Source: CAVVJA01 sp963801715
GTDB lineage: Bacteria; Actinomycetota; Actinomycetes; Mycobacteriales; Jatrophihabitantaceae
Assembly (NCBI GenBank): GCA_963801715.1
Contig: CAWDGB010000009.1
Span: 62,001-126,000 of the forward strand
Direction of reading: 5' to 3'
DNA length: 64,000 nt
In this document: one piece after another, positions 27,885 through 36,361 of the stretch
How positions within the stretch are numbered: the stretch's first letter is position 1
Layout: the number at the start of each line of letters is the position of its first letter
The notes under the pieces: generated by a model
The model's database searches: none
Told to the model about the DNA's origin: nothing
What the model saw: only the letters and a program-made list of their open reading frames with translations
Position numbers and translations under genes: made by a program

Positions 27885-28205
27885 TCAGGCGTCGACGCGA
27901 CGATCCGGAGCGTCGCCGTCGAGTTTGAGCACGATGAGTGGGCTGTACTGGAGCATGGCCGGGATGTCCGTGCGACCCCAGCGCTGCGCCGCGGCGTCGA
28001 TCAGCGGCTGTCGCTCGTCCGGGTCGGTGACTACTCGCGCGGTGGCCGGAATGTCAGCGACGACGGATTGTTTCAGGTGCACGACGACACGCGGGTCGGC
28101 GGCGACGTTATAGATCCAGTCCCTGGTAGAGCATTGCCGTGGGCACGTCTGGTCGCGAGCAGCGTCGCCTGCCTGGCGGCCAATATGGCCGTGGCCGAGC
28201 CAAGC
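27885..28205 (-). pseudogene. Broken deazaflavin(F420)-dependent nitroreductase-like gene
   Basis: The C-terminal part is well preserved in one frame (DWIYNVAADPRVVVHLKQ, then ERQPLIDAAAQRWGRTDIPA, then YSPLIVLKLDG, stop 27885). Upstream pieces AARQATLLATR and AMLYQGLD lie in two other frames, so at least two breaks separate them. The family (DUF385) uses F420H2 to reduce quinones or nitro compounds. With several frame changes this is probably a true remnant. Confidence 0.55.
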
Positions 28206-28579
28206 CTGATCGGGCGCGTGATCGCAGCGTGGCCGTCGTTCGCGCTGATCGCCTCCGATGAGCTGCTGATGCGCCAGGTTCGCCGCGCCGCCGAGCCCGG
28301 CAAGTCCCGGCAGCGGTCGCGCGGGGTTCGAAGCCGGCCAGAAGGCGCGCAATCGGCTGGTCGGCCCGGTGTCCGGTTGCCTGATGCCGGGCGAGGGCCG
28401 ACCTGCGATCGGCGTGCGCTTTTGCTTCGGCGAGGTGGCGGGCTGCGCCGGGGGTCATGCGCGAGGACGGCGGCTTCGGCGCGGAGTGCGGCGACCCACT
28501 GGTGCCACAGCAGGGAGTGCCATGAACGGCTGCCGCCGTCGCCTGCGCTGAGCAGGTCCATGGCCGGCTGACGAAGAGG
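28206..28579. other. Gap with unassigned remnants
   Basis: The minus strand has helical, Ala/Arg/His-rich stretches (HLAEAKAHADRRSALARHQA; WHSLLWHQWVAALRAEAAV) in different frames. They look like eroded coding sequence, perhaps of a mobilisation protein, but no motif allows a name. Confidence 0.35.
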
Positions 28580-29287
28580 TTATTCCTCTATGGCCCCGCC
28601 CACGGTGCGCAGATGCTCGCGGAAACTCAGGGAGGGCGTGTTCTCGCGCTTGGCAAGGTAGGCGCGGAACTGTACCTGGCTGCGTAGTGAGGCACCTGCC
28701 CGGATCCGTTCGGCCTGGCGCCGCTCGGTATCGCGGATCGTCTCGGCCAGCGTGAAGATCTCCTCGGCCTGCGGGCTGGGTATGAAGAGCACGCCATCAT
28801 CGTCGCCGAGAGCCAGATCCTCGCGGCTCACTGCCCAGTCTCCGACGACGGCGGACTCCAGCGCGTCATGCGCGCGGGCGTCGAGCCGGAGGGGGCCAGT
28901 GGGGATCGCTCCCAGGCTGAAGACCGGCAGCCCGATCGCCCGTATGTCAGCGGTGTCGCGATGCAGCCCCCAGATCACCATCCCTTCCACACCGGCTGCC
29001 TGAGCCTCCAGAGCCACCAGGTCACCGACGCACGCTTCATCCAGCCGCCCGCCGTTGTCGACTACCAGCACGTCGCCCGGTGCTGCCATTTCGAATGCCT
29101 CCAGGAAGGCATCGACGCTGCCAGCATGCCTGGCAGGACAGACACGCCCGGCCAGGCGGCTGCCAGGCACCACAGCACGCAAGAGCGCAGAAGCGCAACG
29201 CACTGGGACTCGGGCGCGTATACAGGCGTCGGCCACGTGGGCTGTGGTGAGGGCTGCGAACCGGTGCTGCAACATTTGGTGGTCCAT
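28580..29287 (-). CDS. RraA-family protein (HMG/CHA aldolase-like)
   Basis: 235 aa from ATG 29287, selected because GGGAGG lies 10 nt upstream; an upstream extension in the same frame looks noncoding. Family features: TAHVADACIRA near the N-terminus, GDVLVVDNGGRLDEACVGDL in the centre, and GVEGMVIWGLHRDTADI. Catalytic members cleave 4-hydroxy-4-methyl-2-oxoglutarate or decarboxylate oxaloacetate with a divalent metal. The key strand of known aldolases (G-x-R-D) appears here as GLHRD. It is probably in one operon with the MFS gene 114 bp upstream. Confidence 0.82.
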   Translation of the reverse strand: MDHQMLQHRFAALTTAHVADACIRARVPVRCASALLRAVVPGSRLAGRVCPARHAGSVDAFLEAFEMAAPGDVLVVDNGGRLDEACVGDLVALEAQAAGVEGMVIWGLHRDTADIRAIGLPVFSLGAIPTGPLRLDARAHDALESAVVGDWAVSREDLALGDDDGVLFIPSPQAEEIFTLAETIRDTERRQAERIRAGASLRSQVQFRAYLAKRENTPSLSFREHLRTVGGAIEE

Positions 29288-29401
29288 GACGATGTTTCCT
29301 CCCGGAGGTGGTCGCGGCCTGACGATGGATTGACCCGGCGTGTCAGCGAGATACATCGACGATCACGTACGCCAGTGACATTCCATCTCCGTACTATTCA
29401 T

Positions 29402-30709
29402 CTAGCTGTGGCCGGCGGAGGCCATATCGGCCGCGCTGACGGCTTGCGGCGGAGGGCATTGCGCCTGCAAGAGCGGGTCGGGTATCCGGTCGCCGAGTCG
29501 CAGCAAGCCGGCTCCGATCAGTGCTGCCGCCAAGGCGCCGCCCCACCAGACGGCGTCGGGTGACGTTGCGAGCAGCGCGCCGCCGACCGCGGGGCCCAGG
29601 GCCACGCCTGCCGTGAAGCTGAGGCCGTAGAGCGACATGTAGCGGCCGAGCAGATGCGGCGGTGCGAGGTCGGCGACGATTGTGCCGAGCACGATAAACT
29701 GCGCGCACTCACCGATCGCGATCACGATCGCGACCCCAGCCAAGACGGTGGTAGCGGTGAGCGTCGAGCTCGTTAGCGTTGCGAGCAGGACCGCGAGCAG
29801 GCCGATGGCAAATAGCGCGCTGGTCGCGGCAAGAGCGTGTGTGCGGCGCATCCGCTTGACGACCCGTGTGGCTGGAATCTGCGCGACGACGATGAAGAAG
29901 GTGTTGATCAAGAAGACAACGCCGATCTCGCCCGGCCCGACAGGCGTGTGCGCCTTCGCAAACGGCGCGAGGATGTTGGAAAAGAGCGCGCCGCCGGTCA
30001 TCACGAGCACGATGTTGGCGGCGATCAGGATGAGGAAGAGCCGATCGTGAGCAACTGCTCGGAAGCCTGTTCCCCTGTCACTCGCCGACGCAGCATTCGC
30101 AAGGCGAGCATTCGGGATCCCCACGAGCACAACCAGCGCGAAGACAGCGAACGTGGCGCCGTCGAAGAGGTAGAGCGCCTGGAACGCGCGGAGGTCATTG
30201 GCGGAAGCGACGATAAAGCCCGCAACCGTCGCGCCGCTGCCAAGACCGAAGTTGCCTGCGACTCGGCGGAGCGCGATCGAGGAGGCGCGCTGCCCCGCTG
30301 AGACCAGGGTCAGGCTCAGAACCTGGTTCGCGGTGACCGCGACTCCGAACCCGGCGCCGCCTACGGCCGAGCAGACGAAGGCTTGCCAGGGACGGTCGAC
30401 GAATGCGAAGCCCGCGTAGCCCAGTGCGCTCGCGAGATTGCCGATGATCAGGATCGGCTTCGCGCGGAAACGATCGAGCAGCGCACCCGAAAAGGGCGTT
30501 ACGACCGCCGCCGTGCCCATGACCGCCGCCAGCACCAGCCCCGCCGTCGCCGTCGGGAAGCCGCGGGCCTGGTGCAGGTAGATGATCTCGAAGGGAAGGA
30601 TCAGTCCAGTGCCGAAGTAGTTGACCGCGGTCCCAGCCTGAAGAACGATGACAGGCCCCGGCAGGCCCGTCCGCCAGCCGGCGAACACACGAGCGAGCGT
30701 CCTGCTCAC
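29402..30709 (-). CDS. MFS transporter
   Basis: 435 aa from GTG 30709 (HVSRTLARVF; an in-frame upstream extension lacks membrane character and is excluded). About twelve hydrophobic segments, with a cytoplasmic loop motif LLDRFRAKPILIIGN between helices 2 and 3, typical of the DHA1-type major facilitator family. The substrate is unknown; drug or metabolite efflux is common in this group. It precedes the RraA-like gene on the same strand. Confidence 0.88.
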   Translation of the reverse strand: MSRTLARVFAGWRTGLPGPVIVLQAGTAVNYFGTGLILPFEIIYLHQARGFPTATAGLVLAAVMGTAAVVTPFSGALLDRFRAKPILIIGNLASALGYAGFAFVDRPWQAFVCSAVGGAGFGVAVTANQVLSLTLVSAGQRASSIALRRVAGNFGLGSGATVAGFIVASANDLRAFQALYLFDGATFAVFALVVLVGIPNARLANAASASDRGTGFRAVAHDRLFLILIAANIVLVMTGGALFSNILAPFAKAHTPVGPGEIGVVFLINTFFIVVAQIPATRVVKRMRRTHALAATSALFAIGLLAVLLATLTSSTLTATTVLAGVAIVIAIGECAQFIVLGTIVADLAPPHLLGRYMSLYGLSFTAGVALGPAVGGALLATSPDAVWWGGALAAALIGAGLLRLGDRIPDPLLQAQCPPPQAVSAADMASAGHS

Positions 30710-31016
30710 GTGGTTCCTGCGGTTGGCTGCTTTCCCGTGCGTGCCTGGGACTCGCACGTTCAGCAGCGCCCGCGGCGGCGGCGATCGAGAACGGCGAACG
30801 CCACGCGCCCGGCCGATGCGGACGATTCCATCGTCAACCTCCAGGGTCGTTTCCGGCTGCTGCGGCACGATCAGGTGGGCGGATCGTCCGGGCGGTCGGT
30901 AGTGCATACACCGCGGCACCGGGAAACTGAGCGCCCGTGAGCCGCCCAGTTCGGGCCGCGGGCGGTGTATATACCGGGCGGAGGTACGAGGTGGTGCGGG
31001 AAGGAAGGAGCGCAGG
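30710..31016. other. Divergent promoter region between MFS and ECF sigma genes
   Basis: 307 bp between divergent genes. TATATA at about 30967-30972 lies roughly 45 nt before the sigma-factor start and could be a -10 box. No operator or ORF with coding character was seen. Confidence 0.35.
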
Positions 31017-32030
31017 GTGGTGACAGCCGATCCTCTGTCACGGGCGCGGGCCGGGGATGGCGAGGCGTTCCGGGAGCTGGCCGGGCCGCACCGGCGGGAG
31101 CTGCAGGTGCACTGCTACCGGATGCTCGGATCCTTCGCCGACGCCGAGGACGCCGTCCAGGAGACGATGCTGGCCGCCTGGCAAGGCATCGGCGGGTTCA
31201 CCGAGGAACGCGCATCGCTGCGCACCTGGCTGTACAAGATCGCCACCAACCGGTGCCTCAACGCGCGCCGCGCAGCGAGCCGGCGCCCGGCCAGGGAGTG
31301 GGACGTGTCGCAGTTCGAACCGCCCGTGCCGACGCCGCGCGACGAGGCCGTCTGGCTGCAGCCGTTCCCTGACGCCCTCCTCGAAGGCGCCGCCGACGCG
31401 CTCCCCGGGCCGGAGGCCCGCTACGAGCAGACCGAAGCCATCTCGCTGGCCTTCGTAACCGCCCTGCAGCTGCTGCCGCCGCGCCAGCTCGCCGTCCTCA
31501 TCTTGCGCGACGTCCTCGGATTCCACGCCAGCGAGGTAGCCGGCATGCTGGAGGTGACCGTCCAATCGGTCAACAGCGCCCTCAAACGAGCCCGCGCTAG
31601 CCTGCAGCGCCGGCAGCAGCCAGCCGCCGGCCACCAGCCGCCGCCCGCCGCAGGCTCGCCCGCCGAGGACGCGATCGTGGCCATGTTCGCCCGCGCGTGG
31701 GAGTCGGCCGACCTCGACGCGCTGGTGGCCCTGCTGACCGACGACGTCTTCATCGCTATGCCTCCGGAGCCATTCGGATACGAGGGCCGAGAACTCGTGG
31801 CCCGCTACTGCGCCCGCCAGTTCGGCGCGGGCCGCAGGTTCGACCTCGTGCCGACCCGAGCCAACGGCCAGCCCGCGTTCGGGGCATACCTGCGCGGCCC
31901 GGCCGGAATCCGCCACGCGACCGGCTTCTACGTGCTCACCCTTGCCGGCGACCGGATCTGCGCCATGACCCGCTTCGAGGCCAGCGTGCTGCCGTGGTTC
32001 GGGCTACCGCGATCGCTCCCGAGCCGATAG
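31017..32030 (+). CDS. ECF sigma factor with C-terminal SnoaL-like domain
   Basis: 337 aa. Sigma region 2 is CYRMLGSFADAEDAVQETML (about 36-55) and RTWLYKIATNRCLNARR; region 4 is LPPRQLAVLILRDVLGFHAS with EVAGMLEVTVQSVNSALKRA (about 155-197). Residues 220-330 form a SnoaL/NTF2-like domain, as in SigG/SigJ-type ECF factors that need no classical anti-sigma. GTG GTG at 31017/31020 follows AAGGAAGGAG. Small genes downstream may be its targets or partners. Confidence 0.88.
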   Translation: MVTADPLSRARAGDGEAFRELAGPHRRELQVHCYRMLGSFADAEDAVQETMLAAWQGIGGFTEERASLRTWLYKIATNRCLNARRAASRRPAREWDVSQFEPPVPTPRDEAVWLQPFPDALLEGAADALPGPEARYEQTEAISLAFVTALQLLPPRQLAVLILRDVLGFHASEVAGMLEVTVQSVNSALKRARASLQRRQQPAAGHQPPPAAGSPAEDAIVAMFARAWESADLDALVALLTDDVFIAMPPEPFGYEGRELVARYCARQFGAGRRFDLVPTRANGQPAFGAYLRGPAGIRHATGFYVLTLAGDRICAMTRFEASVLPWFGLPRSLPSR

Positions 32031-32043
32031 CCAGCACCAGGCC

Positions 32044-32181
32044 ATGGAGAGGCTGCACGCGCCGAACGAGTTCTTCCGCATCCGCGGGCTGCGCGACGGG
32101 ATGCGGGCCTGGGAGGAGCTGCGGCGGCTGCTGGCCGACGGCCCGCACCGGCCCGCGAGCCGGGAGGGCGACGACGGCTGA
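32044..32181 (+). CDS. 45-aa conserved-style small protein
   Basis: ATG 32044 encodes MERLHAPNEFFRIRGLRDGM followed by RAWEELRRLLADG. It begins 13 nt after the sigma-factor stop, so it is probably translated from the same mRNA. Charged and helical. Function unknown; it is too short for confident assignment. Confidence 0.5.
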   Translation: MERLHAPNEFFRIRGLRDGMRAWEELRRLLADGPHRPASREGDDG

Positions 32182-32208
32182 GACGCACTGACCGACGAGG
32201 AGGCAGCG

Positions 32209-32682
32209 ATGGCATCTGACCGCGACGACCGCGGCGCGGCAGCTACCGCACTGGCCTCGCTCCAGCGGCTAGCCGACCTCGGCCCCGCCTTGGTCCTGCC
32301 CGCCCACGGCCCGCTGCCTGCCCACCCCGATGCCGCGCTGCAAGCCGCCTTCCGCCGCGCCAAACGGCTCGTCGACGACCCCGACGGCGCCGTCTGGTAC
32401 GGCGCCCGCCGCGTCTTCGCCTACGCCCTGATGATCTACGACGGCATCCCCGCCGAAGACCTCGACCAGTACCTGCGCGCCCGCGCCTGGTTCACCGACG
32501 CCGCCCAGCTGCTCCGCCTCTCCCAAGACGACCTGGCCAGCGAACTCGTCCGCTCCATGACAAGCAGCAGCGCCATCGTCATCACCGACGGCAAGGTCCG
32601 CGCTGCCGCACCGCACACCCCCGTGGACCAGCGAACCTCAACATTCCCTGTCCAAAGGGCTGGACGTGACGCTCTCAGGTAA
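32209..32682 (+). pseudogene. C-terminal fragment of a metallo-beta-lactamase-fold hydrolase
   Basis: 157 aa. Residues 18-40 (LQRLADLGPALVLPAHGPLP) hold the last metal-region strand of MBL-fold enzymes; the winged-helix-like C-terminal segment follows (GIPAEDLDQYLRARAWFTDA). The HxHxDH zinc motif and the whole N-terminal half are missing. It still has a strong ribosome-binding site (GAGGAGG) and ATG, so a stub may be translated, but it cannot be a hydrolase. Confidence 0.7.
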
Positions 32683-32745
32683 CGGCTGACCGTCTCCCTG
32701 CGATGGAGAAAAGCAACTAGCTCACGCCAGCTGCGATGCGAGCAG

Positions 32746-32979
32746 ATGCTCGCCCGCATCGCGTCCATGACCAGCTCCGGCGTCCAGGTCGTCGCGCTGC
32801 TCGCGCTCTCCGACGACGGCGCCCCCGTATACGACAAGGACAACGCCGCCGTCCTCGCCGAACTCGGAGTCCCAGCCTTCGCGTGCACCCCCGACGCTTT
32901 CCCCGACCTGCTCGCCCTCGCCATCACCGGCGGCGACATCGCCGCCTGGGCCCATCGCAGCGACCTCGCACGCCGCTAG
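32746..32979 (+). pseudogene. C-terminal fragment of a VWA-domain (CoxE-like) protein
   Basis: MLARIASMTSSGVQVVALLA and LAELGVPAFACTPDAFPDLL resemble the last strands of VWA proteins that accompany MoxR ATPases. The MIDAS motif and about 80 percent of the protein are absent. No good ribosome-binding site. Probably a deletion remnant. Confidence 0.55.
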
Positions 32980-33181
32980 CGACCGGAATCGCCTGCCGCC
33001 TGCAGCCGTTAGCTGGACTCACATAACGCCAACGTCTGATCGCCGCTGCACCAGCCGGAGAACGCGGAATAGTCGGCGATACCGCCGTCGAGGTTGTGAC
33101 GTTGCGTGCGGATCGCGAGCGGCCGTCTCACGCTGGATCCACTTGCCGCTCAATCGCGCGACCGCGGCACGGCTGACCAAG

Positions 33182-34102
33182 TCACACGCGAAGCTCCGCA
33201 CTGAGTTGCTCCGCCAGACGCACCGCCATCTCGATTTCGACGCGCCGGATAGACACGCTTTCGACGTTGATGCCGAACGGGACGCCGAGATCGCGGCAAT
33301 AGGTGATGAGGTCGGTAGCCGTGGCGAGAGCCAGCCGGTAGGACGCGTCGAGCGGGTCGGTCGCGTGTCTGAGGTCGTTCTCGATCCAGCGCGGGACGTC
33401 AACGCCGAGCCAGCGCAGGAACTCCAGGGTGCGCATCGACCCGCACACCGAGAATGTGAAGACGATGGGTGCGACGCCGGTGCCGCGCTCGGCGCACGCG
33501 TAGTGGTAGTCGGAGACCAGGTTCTTCGCCGCGTTGATGTCGTAGACGACCTGGGTCACGAAGAAGCGGTTGCCCGCGTCCTGCTTCGCCAGCAGTCGCA
33601 GATGTTCGTCGTCGCGCCGACTGTGCCGCTCGGGTATCGCGACACCGCCCACCAACAACGCCGGGTTCGCTTCGCGGCTCAGTGCCTGCGCCTGCGTCAA
33701 TGACGTCTCTGACCGGCTTCCGCGGCTGGCCGCTCCGACCAGCACCGTCATCACCCGCGAAGGATCTTGCTCCTCGAACCAGGCCCGCAGCTGCGCAGGT
33801 GAGTACTTGCCCACCGCGCGGTAGACGATCACCGGGGCTGCCCAGTTAGTGAGGTTGTCGGCGAGGAAGGCCGCCGGGTCAAGGGTCGGCATGAACGGGA
33901 AGGGCCGCTGCGCCGGGTTGCGCGCCGCTTCGTCGGCGAGGTCGTAAAGGATTAACCCATCGACGTCCAAGGGCCCGAGGCGAGCGAGGGTGGCGTCGGC
34001 GATCTCTTGCGCCCGGTCGCCGGCGCTGGCTGCGCGCGGCGGTGTCAACGCAAACAGGAGGAACTCTCCCGACCCGCTGGCAATCCGGTCGGCCAAACTC
34101 AT
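33182..34102 (-). CDS. Methylenetetrahydrofolate reductase-like flavoprotein
   Basis: 306 aa from ATG 34102. MTHFR-type TIM barrel: FALTPPR at the N-terminus in place of the E-x-x-P strand of classical MetF, DVDGLILYDLAD, and NRFFVTQVVYDINAAKNLVS near the FAD/folate site. Late helix IENDLRHATDPLDASYRLAL fits the family. The altered N-terminal motif means the substrate may differ from methylene-THF. Last intact gene before attR. Confidence 0.75.
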   Translation of the reverse strand: MSLADRIASGSGEFLLFALTPPRAASAGDRAQEIADATLARLGPLDVDGLILYDLADEAARNPAQRPFPFMPTLDPAAFLADNLTNWAAPVIVYRAVGKYSPAQLRAWFEEQDPSRVMTVLVGAASRGSRSETSLTQAQALSREANPALLVGGVAIPERHSRRDDEHLRLLAKQDAGNRFFVTQVVYDINAAKNLVSDYHYACAERGTGVAPIVFTFSVCGSMRTLEFLRWLGVDVPRWIENDLRHATDPLDASYRLALATATDLITYCRDLGVPFGINVESVSIRRVEIEMAVRLAEQLSAELRV

Positions 34103-34557
34103 GATCGGCAATGTAACGGCTCGCAGAAAGCCGCCATGCGCGACCTTCGGCCATATTGGGAAGCCCTTACGAGCGACTCGCTTTGCATCGGCCGCACATA
34201 ATCACCCACACAGGGACGGACAACGCACCCCGAAGTCCGCGAAGTAATCGGCGATCACGCGCGGGCGTTATGAGGGGGTCGGCCGCTGCCGTCTCGGATA
34301 CGGAATCGGCCGTTTCGCGGCGGGCAGCAGCCACACCGCAGCCCAAGTTCGGGTGGTCGCGCTCAGAGCCGGATCCCACGATCGCACGGCACGAGATTCG
34401 AACGACGACGCACGAAATGAAGTTGATCTCCGCGGGTACACAACGGGTACATGCCAGGTTCGAAAACTTCCGATCAAGGCCAACGTCGCTAGCTCAATGA
34501 AGGTCAATGAATTAGGGGTTTTCAGCAGGAGCCGACATTGATCAACGCGTCAGGATT
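34103..34557. other. Right end of the island, no gene seen
   Basis: 455 bp with only short, low-complexity frames. It contains the right arm-site-like motif and shows no integrase C-terminus. Confidence 0.5.
34434..34451. repeat. Integrase arm-site-like motif, right end
   Basis: GGGTACACAACGGGTACA differs from the left-end copy at 21900-21917 by one base and has the same orientation. It lies 106 bp inside attR. Confidence 0.45.
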
Positions 34558-34603
34558 CGCCCTCTCAAGGCGGTAGCGGCGGTTCGAATCCGCTCGGGGC
34601 TAC
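34558..34603 (+). repeat. Right attachment repeat (attR): 3' fragment of tRNA-Glu
   Basis: Exact 46-bp copy of 21782-21827. It lacks the acceptor 5' strand and D-arm, so it is not a functional tRNA. Confidence 0.92.
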
Positions 34604-34607
34604 CCGC

Positions 34608-34638
34608 CTGAAACCCCCTGACTCTCCGGGGGGTTCAG
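34608..34638 (+). terminator. Ancestral tRNA-Glu terminator, now beyond attR
   Basis: CTGAA-A-CCCCC (34608-34618) pairs with GGGGG-G-TTCAG. It directly follows the orphan tRNA 3' end, as expected of the original gene before integration. Confidence 0.6.
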
Positions 34639-34762
34639 TCACTTGTGATGATCATGCAAGGTTAACCGGTTGCCTCGGCGCTGAAATTCGGCGGCGACGA
34701 TCGGTGATCAGATCGATGATGCACCGCTGCTCGTCCGCTCAGATTCGGGCTTATGCCCATGC

Positions 34763-35319
34763 TTGGATGAGCCGGTGCGCGAGCCTCCGTCGGACGGGCG
34801 CGGCGTCGTCACCGAGCTGACTAGGGTGTTCGGCGGGCCAGCCGTCGACCAGCCGAGCTTCACCGTCGAGCCCGGTTCGGTCACCGGCTTCCTCGGCCCG
34901 AACGGCGCGGGAAAGACCACCACGTTGCGCATGCTGCTCGGCCTGGTGCACCAGACTTCGGGCCGTTCGACGGTAAGCGGCGTTCCGTACGGCCAGTTGG
35001 TGCGCCCACTGACGGTGGTGGGCGCCGCCCTGGAGGCGTCGAGCTACCACCCGGTGCGCGGCGGGCGTAACCACCTGCGCGTCATGTGCGCGGCCGCCGG
35101 CCTGCCCGACCGGCGGGCCGACGAGGTCCTCGATCTCGTGGGCCTGCACGACGCGGCCAAACGCAAGGTGCGGTGCATTCCATGGGGGTCGAGGTGCACG
35201 AGCTCCGCCTCGACCGGTTCGACCTCGAGCAGCCGTTCTTCGCGCTGACCCGCGGCCGGTACGCCGGCACGGAACCGACCGCTCCCCGGCCGGACGGAGG
35301 CGCGGCGTGTTCGGCTTGA
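34763..35319 (+). pseudogene. ABC transporter ATPase with internal deletion
   Basis: The Walker A motif is intact (LGPNGAGKTTTLRMLLGLVH), as is the sequence to LVGLHDAAKRKV at about 35169. There the text jumps, out of frame, to the extreme C-terminus (HSMGVEVHELRLDRFDLEQP, then FFALTRGRY). The signature motif, Walker B and H-loop are missing, roughly 100-130 residues. It cannot hydrolyse ATP. The paired permease follows with an overlap. Confidence 0.75.
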
Positions 35320-36065
35320 TCCGGGCCGAGTTCCGCAAGCTGTTCACCACCCAGGTGTGGTTCTGGATGCTGCTGCTCGCCCTGGCGCTCACCGCGCTCG
35401 GTGTCGTCGGGGTGATCCTCGGGAGTGAGAACGACGGGGCGCTGACGGCTCAGGTTCGCGACGTCTTCACCGCCGCATCCCTGGGCTTCACCTACGTGCC
35501 GATGTTCGTGCTGGGCGTGCTCGCCATTACCACCGAGTTCCGCTATCGGACGATCACTCCGACCGTTCTCACCACTCCGTCGCGGTGGACCCTTATCACC
35601 GCCAAGATCATTGCGTACGCGCTGGTGGGCATCACGTACGCCTTGGCTTGCGTGCTGTTGGAGCTGGCCATCGGCCTGCCGTGGCTCGGCGCCAAGGGCA
35701 TCGACTACTCCTTCGGCGATCAGGTCGGCGGTCTGCTCGCTGTGTTCGCGGTGCTCGTGCTCTTCACCCTGTTCGGCCTCGGTGCGGGCGCCCTGCTGAA
35801 GAACCAGATCGTCGCCGTCACGGTCGGCGTCATCTTTATCGTGGTGATCGTCAACGTGGTGGTGAACATTCCGGGCGTGAAGTACGCCTACCCGTACCTG
35901 CCGACCGGCCTGGTCAACGGGATCATCACCCGGACGAACGCTACCCGGACGATCAACGACGTCACCCTGCTGTCCCCTGGCGTCGCCGGGCTCGTGCTCG
36001 TCGTCTGGGGTATCGGGCTCGCCCTGCTGGGCGCCGGCATCACCATGCGCCGCGACATCAGCTGA
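35307..36065 (+). CDS. ABC transporter permease
   Basis: 252 aa from GTG 35307 (GGAGG 8 nt upstream). Six hydrophobic segments, among them VWFWMLLLALALTALGVVGV, ITYALACVLLELAIGL, AVTVGVIFIVVIVNVVV and VAGLVLVVWGIGLALLGAGI. EFRYRTITPTVLTTPSRW is the cytoplasmic coupling region typical of ABC-2 type exporters. The gene is intact, but its ATPase partner has lost its catalytic core, so the transporter is probably non-functional unless another ATPase serves it. Confidence 0.85.
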   Translation: MFGLIRAEFRKLFTTQVWFWMLLLALALTALGVVGVILGSENDGALTAQVRDVFTAASLGFTYVPMFVLGVLAITTEFRYRTITPTVLTTPSRWTLITAKIIAYALVGITYALACVLLELAIGLPWLGAKGIDYSFGDQVGGLLAVFAVLVLFTLFGLGAGALLKNQIVAVTVGVIFIVVIVNVVVNIPGVKYAYPYLPTGLVNGIITRTNATRTINDVTLLSPGVAGLVLVVWGIGLALLGAGITMRRDIS

Positions 36066-36079
36066 CCATGGGAGGACCG

Positions 36080-36240
36080 GCATCAAACCGCCCGCTTCGG
36101 TGCGCCAGCGGTACCCCGTCTTGCGCGTGATTCCGACCCGCCGGCCCGCCTCGACGGTGCCCATGCCGGACTCCAGAAGGTGCCAGTGCCTGCCCTCGAC
36201 CTCAAGCTGCCGTTCGACGCCCGACGACCCATCCCGACAC
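36080..36240 (-). pseudogene. IS30-type transposase N-terminal fragment
   Basis: On the minus strand WHLLESGMGTVEAGRRVGIT and RKTGYRWRTEAGG form the helix-turn-helix start of IS30-like transposases. The DDE catalytic part is absent; noncoding sequence follows. It marks an old insertion near the edge of the ABC transporter remnant. Confidence 0.5.
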
Positions 36241-36361
36241 CTCTGCAACAAGCGAGGGTGTTGCGACACGCACTTCGAACCCGCCCGTCGCTGCCGCAGC
36301 CCTAAGAAACTGGATCCTGCAGTCGCCAAAGCCGGTGTGAGCCACCCTGTAGCGTGAGTCC

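Larger units (their letters stand above)
21828..34557. mobile_element. Genomic island integrated at tRNA-Glu
   Basis: 12.7 kb bounded by the 46-bp tRNA-Glu repeat, with similar GGGTACACAA-type motifs just inside each end. Contents are mixed: relaxase-like remnant, decapeptide-repeat protein, S9 peptidase, RraA-like protein, MFS transporter, ECF sigma factor, MTHFR, and fragments of deazaflavin-dependent reductase, MBL and VWA genes. No integrase, excisionase or replication gene was recognised, so it is probably an immobilised remnant of an integrative element. Confidence 0.8.

Noticed and set aside
34763..35248. Calling the 161-aa frame a complete small ABC ATPase
   Set aside because: It lacks the signature motif, Walker B and H-loop, and its last 25 residues are out-of-frame Ser/Arg-rich sequence.
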